From Myxococcus landrumus (GTDB taxonomy: Bacteria > Myxococcota > Myxococcia > Myxococcales > Myxococcaceae): a stretch of 64,000 bases of DNA. The position numbers and the translations under genes were made by a program. Numbering within the stretch: the stretch's first letter is position 1; each line of letters starts with the position of its first letter. Shown one piece after another: positions 56,310 to 62,903 of the stretch. Under the pieces are notes generated by a model, which was not told the origin of the DNA, made no database searches, and saw nothing but the letters and a program-made list of their open reading frames with translations. The stretch lies in the NCBI RefSeq assembly GCF_017301635.1, contig NZ_CP071091.1, positions 3,422,001-3,486,000 of the forward strand. Reading direction: 5' to 3'.

Positions 56310-57533
56310 GTGACTGTCAGCATCGAGGACCTGCGTCAGCGAGCACAGCGGCGACTCCCCCGGACCGTCTTCGACTACATCGAGGGCTTCTCCGACGACG
56401 GCTTCACCGTCACCGCCAATCGCCGGAGCTTCGAGCGCTACCTCTTCCAGTCGCGCGCGCTCGTGGACGTCAGCGCCGTGGACCACTCCACCACGCTCCT
56501 CGGTGAGAAGCTCGCGACCCCCATCATCCTCGCGCCCACGGGCCTCGCGGGATTGCTCGCGCCACGCGGAGAGGAGATGGCCGCGAAGGCCGCGGCGAGC
56601 CGGGGCACCGTGTTCACCTTGAGCACCATGTCCATCGGCACCATCGAGGAGGTGGCCTCCGCCGCGTCCACGCCCCTCTGGTTCCAGCTCTACATCTGGA
56701 AGGACCGGAGCGTCACCCGCTCCCTCCTGGACCGCGCGAAGGCCGCGGGCTACCGCGCGCTCTGCCTCACCGTCGACGTGCCCGTCATGGGCAACCGCGA
56801 ACAGGACCGGCGCAACGGCTTCACCATTCCTCCCCGCATCCACTTCTCCAACGTGCTGGATGTCTTGCGCCACCTGGGCTGGGTGCTGCGCATGTCCTCC
56901 AGCCCCCGCGCCACCTTCGGCAACTTCGTCGGCCACCCCGCGCTCACCCGCACCGACGCCGTGGGTGTCGCGCGCTTCACCAACCACCAGTTCGACACGT
57001 CCGTGACCTGGAAGGACGTGGAGTGGCTTCGCTCCCTCTGGCCCGGCCCCCTCGTCATCAAGGGCATCACCCACCCGGAGGACGCGCGGCGCGCCGTGTC
57101 GCTCGGCGCCGAAGCCCTCATCGTCTCGAACCACGGAGGCCGTCAGCTCGACTTCCTCCCCGCCGCCATCGACCTCCTCCCGGAAGTCGTCGACGCGGTG
57201 GAGGGTCGCGCGGAGGTCATCCTCGACGGCGGCATCCGCCGAGGCTCCGACATCGCGAAGGCCATCGCGATGGGCGCACGCGCCTGCATGGTGGGCCGCC
57301 CCTTCCTCTATGGGTTGGCCGCGGACGGGCAGGCGGGCGTGGAGCTCGCGCTCGACCTCCTCACCTCCGAGCTCGACCGCACGCTCGCCCTGCTCGGCAA
57401 GCCCCGGCTCAGCGACCTGGACCGCACCGCCCTGCGCGTCGACGCTCCTGCCTCACTCGAACCCCGCACGTCGCCGCGACACGGAGAGCCACCCACCTCC
57501 TTGAAGCCGGTGGGTGGGACACACGACACCTGA
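56310..57533 (+). CDS. lldD: FMN-dependent alpha-hydroxy-acid dehydrogenase (L-lactate dehydrogenase-like)
   Basis: A GTG start with GGAG upstream gives 407 residues, the normal length for the family. Diagnostic features are DYIEGFSDDG near residue 22, the substrate/FMN strand LCLTVDVPVMGNREQDRRNG, the active-site SNHGGRQLD (catalytic His and substrate-binding Arg), and the phosphate-binding LDGGIRRGSDIAKAIAMGA. The enzyme oxidises an L-2-hydroxy acid to a 2-oxo acid with FMN. Lactate is the default substrate, but relatives in peptide clusters oxidise mandelate-type acids. It follows the NRPS by 246 bases with a hairpin between, so it may or may not belong to that pathway. The last ~40 residues are a poorly conserved tail. 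Confidence 0.87.
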   Translation: MTVSIEDLRQRAQRRLPRTVFDYIEGFSDDGFTVTANRRSFERYLFQSRALVDVSAVDHSTTLLGEKLATPIILAPTGLAGLLAPRGEEMAAKAAASRGTVFTLSTMSIGTIEEVASAASTPLWFQLYIWKDRSVTRSLLDRAKAAGYRALCLTVDVPVMGNREQDRRNGFTIPPRIHFSNVLDVLRHLGWVLRMSSSPRATFGNFVGHPALTRTDAVGVARFTNHQFDTSVTWKDVEWLRSLWPGPLVIKGITHPEDARRAVSLGAEALIVSNHGGRQLDFLPAAIDLLPEVVDAVEGRAEVILDGGIRRGSDIAKAIAMGARACMVGRPFLYGLAADGQAGVELALDLLTSELDRTLALLGKPRLSDLDRTALRVDAPASLEPRTSPRHGEPPTSLKPVGGTHDT

Positions 57534-57560
57534 GTACACCCGGCGGGCGGGACGGGTCGG

Positions 57561-57597
57561 TTGACGGCAAGAGGCAACAGCCGATAGCTTGCGCCCC
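57561..57597 (+). promoter_or_regulatory. Promoter of the cysteine leader, placed for a leaderless mRNA
   Basis: TTGACG at 57561-57566, an 18-base spacer, and TAGCTT at 57585-57590. Seven bases after the -10 element comes GTG (57598), the first codon of the cysteine-rich frame. Transcription would start at that codon, so translation would begin without a Shine-Dalgarno. There is none nearby. Confidence 0.55.
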
Positions 57598-57690
57598 GTG
57601 CTGATGACTTCCACCCCGATGGCCGCGCTGATTCGCCGCTGCTGCCGCCGGGCGTGTGCCTGTTGTGCCCTCTCGGGCCTGGGCTGTTGA
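57598..57690 (+). CDS. Cysteine-rich leader peptide 1 (30 residues)
   Basis: GTG-initiated frame of 30 codons ending TGA at 57688-57690, with six cysteines. The core is RRCCRRACACC (residues 13-23) and the last codon is also Cys. A run like this makes translation depend on charged tRNA-Cys. It is followed by a terminator hairpin and lies upstream of the cysH operon on the same strand. It is most simply read as a sensing leader, not a functional protein. ATG codons at 57604 and 57619 in the same frame are alternative starts and keep all the cysteines. Confidence 0.65.
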   Translation: MLMTSTPMAALIRRCCRRACACCALSGLGC

Positions 57691-57698
57691 AGCGCGCA

Positions 57699-57770
57699 CC
57701 GGAAGCTCCCTGAGCCCCACGCGCCTCGCCCAGACCCACCTCCCTCCGGAGGTCCGGGTCTTCTTCTTTC
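57699..57770 (+). terminator. Attenuator 1: terminator hairpin with competing antiterminator
   Basis: Terminator: arms AGACCC+ACCTCC (57732-57743) and GGAGGT+GGGTCT (57748-57753, 57756-57761), a four-base loop, a two-base bulge, then TCTTCTTTC. Competing pairing: CCGGA (57699-57703) with TCCGG (57753-57757), and CTCC (57706-57709) with GGAG (57748-57751). The competing pairing uses the terminator's 3' arm. Its left half begins 9 bases after the leader stop codon, where a terminating ribosome would cover it and a ribosome stalled at the Cys codons would not. Confidence 0.55.
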
Positions 57771-57802
57771 ATCCACACTCCGTCTCTTCCTGGCTCCCGT
57801 CC

Positions 57803-57958
57803 ATGCGCCTTGCCTCCACCCAGCTCCACGCGATGCAGCCCGCGCCCCTCGCGGCGCTCGCCCTCGCGCGCGCTGACGTGAAGGTCTGCCGCTGTCTGGC
57901 GTGTGCGTGCGTCGTGTGTCCGCCCCCGGGCGGGCTCCGAGCCTCGAGGAGTGGATAG
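57803..57958 (+). CDS. Cysteine-rich leader peptide 2 (up to 51 residues)
   Basis: A frame from ATG 57803 to TAG 57956-57958. Its start is uncertain: ATG 57833 and GTG 57878 are in frame, and none has a good ribosome binding site. The diagnostic part is VCRCLACACVVC, five Cys codons between 57887 and 57919, directly followed by PPPGG. It lies between attenuator 1 and a very strong terminator just before cysH. I read it as a second cysteine-sensing leader in tandem; its own promoter was not found, so it is probably on the same transcript as leader 1. Confidence 0.5.
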   Translation: MRLASTQLHAMQPAPLAALALARADVKVCRCLACACVVCPPPGGLRASRSG

Positions 57959-58028
57959 CGCCTCTCTACCTCCACTTCCCCCGCTCGCGTGGCCCGCCCT
58001 CGAAAGAGGCGCGGGCCTTTTTGTTTTT
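57928..58028 (+). terminator. Attenuator 2: strong intrinsic terminator directly before cysH
   Basis: Stem 57991-58001 with 58006-58017 (11 pairs, one bulged base), a GAAA tetraloop, then TTTTTGTTTTT at 58018-58028: an unmistakable intrinsic terminator. It ends 18 bases before the cysH start. A segment GGGCGGGC at 57928-57935, nine bases past the last Cys codon of leader 2, is perfectly complementary to GCCCGCCC at 57992-57999 in the terminator's 5' arm. It could therefore block the terminator. Confidence 0.8.
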
Positions 58029-58046
58029 CACCCCCTGGAGTCCATC

Positions 58047-58793
58047 GTGTCCGCCAAGCCGTCTTCTTCTTCCACCCTCGCTCGTACACCCAAGGACCTG
58101 CTCGCCGCCGCCGCGCCCTTCGAGGCCGCGCCCGCCGAGCAGGTCCTCGCATGGGTCGAGCAACAGCTCGGCGAGCGCGCGGCCATCGCCTCGAGCTTCG
58201 GCGTGGAAGACATGGTCCTCATCGACCTGGCCCGCAAGCACGCCCCCAGCCTTCGCGTCTTCACGCTCGACACGGGCCGGCTTCCTCCCGAGACGTACGA
58301 GCTCATCGAGGTCGTCCGCAACCGCTACGGCATCGCGGTGGAGACCTTCTTCCCGGACCGGGCCCGCGTCGAAGCCCTGGAGTCGGAGCAGGGCTACTTC
58401 TCGTTCCGCCGAAGCCTGGAGGCGAGAAAGGAGTGCTGCGCCATCCGCAAGGTGGAGCCCTTGCGCCGCGCGCTTCAAGGCCGCGATGGCTGGGTGACCG
58501 GCCTGCGGCGTGAGCAGTCGCTCAATCGCAACCAGGTCTCCGTCGTCGAGTACGACGCCGAGCACGGCGGGCTGCTCAAGCTCAACCCGCTGGCCGCGTG
58601 GAGCCGCAAGCAGGTGTGGACCTACGTCCGTGAGAACGGCGTCCCGTACAGCGCACTGCACGACCGGGGCTACGCCTCCATCGGCTGCGCGCCGTGCACG
58701 CGAGCGGTGAAGCCGTACGAGGACGAGCGCGCGGGCCGCTGGTGGTGGGAGTCGCGCGAGCACAGCGAATGCGGCCTCCACCCCGTCCGGTGA
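58047..58793 (+). CDS. cysH: Adenylylsulfate (APS) reductase, thioredoxin-type
   Basis: The start is GTG 58047 with GGAG six bases upstream; a longer frame to 57903 would run through the terminator. The product is 248 residues. CysH reduces activated sulfate to sulfite with thioredoxin. The catalytic cysteine is in the C-terminal ECGLH. ECCAIRK and IGCAPC supply the CC...CxxC pattern that binds a [4Fe-4S] cluster and marks APS reductases as opposed to PAPS reductases. SSFGVEDMVL is the nucleotide-binding start. It is the first gene of the sulfate assimilation operon and stands directly behind the attenuator. Confidence 0.93.
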   Translation: MSAKPSSSSTLARTPKDLLAAAAPFEAAPAEQVLAWVEQQLGERAAIASSFGVEDMVLIDLARKHAPSLRVFTLDTGRLPPETYELIEVVRNRYGIAVETFFPDRARVEALESEQGYFSFRRSLEARKECCAIRKVEPLRRALQGRDGWVTGLRREQSLNRNQVSVVEYDAEHGGLLKLNPLAAWSRKQVWTYVRENGVPYSALHDRGYASIGCAPCTRAVKPYEDERAGRWWWESREHSECGLHPVR

Positions 58794-58806
58794 TGCCCCC
58801 TCCGCC

Positions 58807-59463
58807 ATGAGCACCGTCACCGCCATCGACTATCCCGTGAGCCTCCGGTTGGAGGGCCGCCGCGTCCTGCTCGTGGGCGGCGGCACCGTCGCCGAAGGGC
58901 GGGCCCTGGCCCTGCTCGACGCGGGCGCACGGCTCCACGTCATCTCTCCGACCCTCACGGACACCCTCCAGCGCCTCGCCACTGCAGGACGGCTGGAGTG
59001 GGAATCGCGGACCTACCGCCCCGGAGACACCCGCGGCCACGCGCTGGTGCTCTCCGCGACGGACGACGCCGAGGTGAACCAGCACCTGGTCGCCGAGGCA
59101 CGCGCCTCGGGCCTCTGGGTGAACACCGCGGACGAGCCGGAGCTGTGCGACTTCACGCTGCCTTCGGTCGAGCGCAGAGGCCCCATCACCCTGGCCATCT
59201 CCACCGGAGGCCACGCGCCCGCGCTCGCCCGACACCTGCGGCGGGAGCTGGGAGACCACATCGCATCCCACCATGTCTGGCTCGCGCGGCTGAGCGGGTG
59301 GCTTCGGCGGCACCTGCCGCGAGGCCCCCAGCGGCAGCTCCTGCTGAAGCGGCTGGTGGACGGAGACCTGGGCGCGCTGCTCGCGCGCGGTGAGCGCGGG
59401 GCCGTGTTCACGCGGCTGCGCTCGGAACTGAAGACATGGAAGTCATCTGGAGAACCCACATGA
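58807..59463 (+). CDS. Precorrin-2 dehydrogenase / siroheme synthase N-terminal type
   Basis: The product is 218 residues. The N terminus is a Rossmann fold with VLLVGGGTVAEGRALAL, followed by VNTADEPELCDFTLPS and the ISTGGHAPALARHLRREL helix, as in the SirC/Met8 type and the N-terminal half of CysG. It oxidises precorrin-2 to sirohydrochlorin with NAD; some members also insert iron. Siroheme is the cofactor of sulfite reductase, which explains its place here. Its stop overlaps the next start as ATGA, so the two halves of CysG are encoded as separate coupled genes. Confidence 0.9.
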   Translation: MSTVTAIDYPVSLRLEGRRVLLVGGGTVAEGRALALLDAGARLHVISPTLTDTLQRLATAGRLEWESRTYRPGDTRGHALVLSATDDAEVNQHLVAEARASGLWVNTADEPELCDFTLPSVERRGPITLAISTGGHAPALARHLRRELGDHIASHHVWLARLSGWLRRHLPRGPQRQLLLKRLVDGDLGALLARGERGAVFTRLRSELKTWKSSGEPT

Positions 59464-60260
59464 AGGAGTCGTCGAGAGGACGCGTGTACCTGGTGGGAGC
59501 AGGCCCGGGAGACCCGGAGCTGCTCACGCTGCGCGCGGCACGCCTGCTGCGCGAGGCCCACACGGTGGTGCACGACCGCCTCATCCACCCCGGGGTGCTG
59601 GAGCACGCCCGTCCCCATGCCCGGCTCATCTACGTGGGCAAGGAGGGAGGCGGAGAGTCCGTGCGGCAGGAGGACATCAACACGCTGCTCATCGCCCAGG
59701 CCCGGCTGGGCCGCATCGTCGTCCGGCTCAAGGGCGGAGACCCGTTCGTCTTCGGCCGAGGCGCCGAGGAGGCCCTGGCGCTGGAGGCCGCGCGCATCCC
59801 GTATGAAGTCGTCCCGGGCCTCTCCGCCGGCATCGCCGCACCCTCGGCGGCGGGCATCCCCGTCACGCATCGGGACGTGTCCGGTGAGGTGACGTTCGCC
59901 ACCGGGTTCCGGGTGAATGGCACACCGGACTGGCCCTTCCTCGCGCGAGCCCAGACGCTGGTGATGTTCATGGCGGGCCAGCGCCTGGAGGAGACCACGG
60001 CGGCGCTCGTCAGCGCGGGCCGCGCGGCCTCGACTCCCGCGGCGCTGGTGGAAGCGGGCACCTGGGAACACCAGCGTGTCGTAGAGGGGACGCTTGCGGA
60101 CGTGGCCGCGAAGGCGCGCGACGCGGGGCTGGGCTCTCCGTCGCTGCTCGTCGTCGGCGAGGTCGTCGCGTTGCGCGCCCGGCTCCACACACTCACCACC
60201 CGAAGAGATTCAAGCGCGGGGGATGTGCTTCCCCGATTCGCGGAGGCAGGAAATGACTGA
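59460..60260 (+). CDS. cobA: Uroporphyrinogen-III C-methyltransferase (SUMT)
   Basis: The start is ATG 59460, overlapping the upstream stop by four bases; a frame start at 59436 lies inside the previous gene. The product is 266 residues. Family motifs are [64 protein letters not shown] and MAGQRLEE. It adds two SAM-derived methyl groups to uroporphyrinogen III, giving precorrin-2, the substrate of the preceding gene product. It overlaps cysD by eight bases. Confidence 0.93.
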   Translation: MKESSRGRVYLVGAGPGDPELLTLRAARLLREAHTVVHDRLIHPGVLEHARPHARLIYVGKEGGGESVRQEDINTLLIAQARLGRIVVRLKGGDPFVFGRGAEEALALEAARIPYEVVPGLSAGIAAPSAAGIPVTHRDVSGEVTFATGFRVNGTPDWPFLARAQTLVMFMAGQRLEETTAALVSAGRAASTPAALVEAGTWEHQRVVEGTLADVAAKARDAGLGSPSLLVVGEVVALRARLHTLTTRRDSSAGDVLPRFAEAGND

Positions 60261-61170
60261 CACCATCCACGCACGCTCCACCCATCTCCAGGAGCTGGAG
60301 GCGGAGAGCATCCACATCCTCCGGGAGACGGTGGCGGAGTTCGCCAACCCGGTGATGCTCTACAGCATCGGCAAGGACTCGCAGGTGCTGCTGCATCTGG
60401 CGCGCAAGGCCTTCCACCCCGCGCCCCTGCCCTTCCCGCTGCTCCATGTCGACACCACGTGGAAGTTCCGGGACATGTACACGTTCCGGGACAATTTCGT
60501 GGCCCGGCACGGGCTGCGGCTCATCGTCCACCAGAACCGCAAGGCACTCGCCGAGGGCATCAACCCCTTCGACCACGGCAGCCAGAAGTACACCCACGCG
60601 ATGAAGACACAGGCGCTGCTGGAGGCGCTCGCGCTTCACGGCTTCGACGCGGCGTTTGGGGGTGCCCGCCGCGACGAGGAGAAGTCCCGCGCCAAGGAGC
60701 GCGTGTTCTCCTTCCGGGACAAGCATGGCCAGTGGGACCCGCGCCGGCAACGGCCGGAGCTGTGGAACCTCTACAACGGCCGCGTGGATGCGGGAGAGAG
60801 CATGCGCGTCTTCCCCTTGTCCAACTGGACGGAGCTGGACGTGTGGCACTACGTCCTGCGCGAGCGCATCCCCGTGGTGCCGCTCTACTTCGCCGCCGAA
60901 CGCCCCGTCATCGACCGGAACGGGTCACTGCTCATGGTGGACGACGAGCGCATGCGCCTGCGCCCAGGTGAGCGCCCCACCCTGCGCAAAGTGCGCTTCC
61001 GCACGCTGGGCTGCTACCCGCTCAGCGGCGCCATCGAATCCTCCGCCACCACGGTGGAGTCCGTCATCCACGAGATGGTCCACGCGAGGCAATCCGAGCG
61101 GCAGGGCCGGCTCATCGACCACGACGAGGAAGGCTCCATGGAGCTGAAGAAGCGCGAGGGATACTTCTAA
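60253..61170 (+). CDS. cysD: Sulfate adenylyltransferase subunit 2 (CysD)
   Basis: The start is ATG 60253, with GGAGGCAGG upstream. The 305-residue product has the expected length. The PP-loop [13 protein letters not shown] binds [30 protein letters not shown] and [11 protein letters not shown] are CysD hallmarks. It makes adenylylsulfate from ATP and sulfate, driven by the CysN GTPase. The 3' end overlaps cysN by one base (TAATG). Confidence 0.95.
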   Translation: MTDTIHARSTHLQELEAESIHILRETVAEFANPVMLYSIGKDSQVLLHLARKAFHPAPLPFPLLHVDTTWKFRDMYTFRDNFVARHGLRLIVHQNRKALAEGINPFDHGSQKYTHAMKTQALLEALALHGFDAAFGGARRDEEKSRAKERVFSFRDKHGQWDPRRQRPELWNLYNGRVDAGESMRVFPLSNWTELDVWHYVLRERIPVVPLYFAAERPVIDRNGSLLMVDDERMRLRPGERPTLRKVRFRTLGCYPLSGAIESSATTVESVIHEMVHARQSERQGRLIDHDEEGSMELKKREGYF

Positions 61171-62903
61171 TGGACACCGCACTCCAAGCCGCACTCCCTA
61201 CCGACGTCCAGCAGCTCCTCGACGAGCACTCCAACCGCGCGCTGCTGAGGCTCGCCGTGGTGGGCTCCGTGGACGACGGAAAATCTACGCTCATCGGTCG
61301 CCTCCTCTACGAATGCGACGGGCTCTTCGAGGACCAGATCTCCGCCGTGCGCCGCGCCAGCGCGAAGCGAGCCGCGGCCCGGACGGAGGTTCCTCCCGAG
61401 GTGCTCGCGCAAGGACTGAAGGCCGCCGCGGGCGCGGGGGATGAGGAGGAGCTCGACTTCTCGCTCTTCACCGATGGCCTGCGCGCGGAGCGGGAGCAGG
61501 GCATCACCATCGACGTGGCCTACCGGTACCTGTCCACGGCGCGACGGAAGATCATCATCGCGGACACGCCGGGGCACCTTCAGTACACGCGGAACATGGC
61601 CACGGGCGCGTCGACCGCGGACGCGGGCGTCATCCTGGTGGATGCGCGGCTGGGAGTCCTGCCGCAGACGCGGCGCCATGCGTACATCGCCTCGCTGCTG
61701 GGCATCCCCTACCTCGCGGTGGTGGTGAACAAGATGGACCTGGTGGGCTACGACCGCGCCACCTTCGAGCGCATCGGCACGGAGCTGGCGGACTTCGCCA
61801 TCACCCTCGGCTTCGAGGGCGTGCGGCTGTTCCCCGTCAGCGCCAGCCGGGGCGACAACATCACCCGCGCCAGCACGCGCACCCCCTGGTTCGATGGCGG
61901 CACGTTGCTGTCGTGGCTGGAGTCGCTGCCCCATCAACGCCGGCTCGACGGCGCGCCCTTCCGCTTCCCCGTCCAGTACGTGCTGCGCCCGCACCAGGAC
62001 TATCGCGGGCTCGCGGGGCAGGTGGCCTCCGGCACGGTGCGAGTGGGTGACGAGGTGCAGGTGTTGCCCTCGGGACGCAGGACCCGCGTGGAAGCCATCG
62101 ACACCTTCGATGGTCCCCGGGAGGAAGCCTCCGCCACCGCCTCCATCACCCTGCGTCTGGCGGATGAAGTGGACGCCAGCCGAGGTGACGTGCTGGCGCA
62201 TGTGAACCAGCCGCCCCTGGCCCTCCAGCACCTGGACGCGATGCTGGTGTGGTTCGGGGAGCAGCCGCTGGACGCGACGCGCCGCTACCTGGTGAAGCAG
62301 GCCACGCGCACCGCGCCCGCGCACATCGAGCGCGTGCTGTGGCGCAAGGAGCTGGAGGACCTGTCGGAAGTCCCGGCGGAGTCGCTCTCGCTCAACGACA
62401 TCGGCCGGGTGCGGCTCGTGTGCCGGCGTCCCCTGCTGTGCGACCCGTACCAGGAGAACCGCCGCACCGGCGCCTTCATCGTCATCGACGCGCTCACCCA
62501 CGACACCGTGGGCGCGGGCATGGTGCTCGGCCCCGCGGAGACCACGTCGCGCGGCGCGCAATCCCTGGTCAGCCGCGATGAGCGGTGGAAGCACCTGGGC
62601 CAGTCCGGCGCCGTCGTCCTGCTCCCCGCCACGCCCGACAGCGAGCACCGCGCCTTCGCGCTGGAGCGCGCGCTGTTCGACCGGGGCTTACATGTGGCCA
62701 CCGTCAACGGAGACGTGGAGGTGGCGCAGGCCCTGGCACGCGCGGGGCTGCTCGTGCTGGTGCATGCACACGCGCCCCAGGTCCGCCGCACGCTGCGCGA
62801 GGAGACTCGCGACACGGGCACGGGTTGGTGGGAGCTGGAGGAATCCGAATCCGTGGAGCGCTGGACCGAGCGCCTCGCGTCCACGCGGGGGAACAAGTCA
62901 TGA
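61170..62903 (+). CDS. cysN: Sulfate adenylyltransferase subunit 1 (CysN) with degenerate kinase-like tail
   Basis: This 577-residue protein has an EF-Tu-like GTPase domain: VVGSVDDGKSTLIGRLLYE, DTPGHLQYTRNMATGAS, NKMDLVGY. Beta-barrel domains follow up to about residue 465. CysN drives ATP sulfurylase through GTP hydrolysis. The last ~110 residues (GAVVLLPATPDSEHRAFALE, LHVATVNGDVEVAQAL) align in outline with the start of an APS kinase, as in CysNC fusions. However, the P-loop GKS is absent and the domain is shorter than a kinase. This tail is probably inactive. It is flanked by overlapping genes on both sides. Confidence 0.92.
   Translation: MDTALQAALPTDVQQLLDEHSNRALLRLAVVGSVDDGKSTLIGRLLYECDGLFEDQISAVRRASAKRAAARTEVPPEVLAQGLKAAAGAGDEEELDFSLFTDGLRAEREQGITIDVAYRYLSTARRKIIIADTPGHLQYTRNMATGASTADAGVILVDARLGVLPQTRRHAYIASLLGIPYLAVVVNKMDLVGYDRATFERIGTELADFAITLGFEGVRLFPVSASRGDNITRASTRTPWFDGGTLLSWLESLPHQRRLDGAPFRFPVQYVLRPHQDYRGLAGQVASGTVRVGDEVQVLPSGRRTRVEAIDTFDGPREEASATASITLRLADEVDASRGDVLAHVNQPPLALQHLDAMLVWFGEQPLDATRRYLVKQATRTAPAHIERVLWRKELEDLSEVPAESLSLNDIGRVRLVCRRPLLCDPYQENRRTGAFIVIDALTHDTVGAGMVLGPAETTSRGAQSLVSRDERWKHLGQSGAVVLLPATPDSEHRAFALERALFDRGLHVATVNGDVEVAQALARAGLLVLVHAHAPQVRRTLREETRDTGTGWWELEESESVERWTERLASTRGNKS

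Noticed and set aside
57903-58046. Upstream extension of cysH to an ATG near 57903
   Set aside because: The extra 48 residues would be encoded by leader 2 and the strong terminator. The GTG at 58047 has a well-placed GGAG and begins at the normal CysH N terminus.
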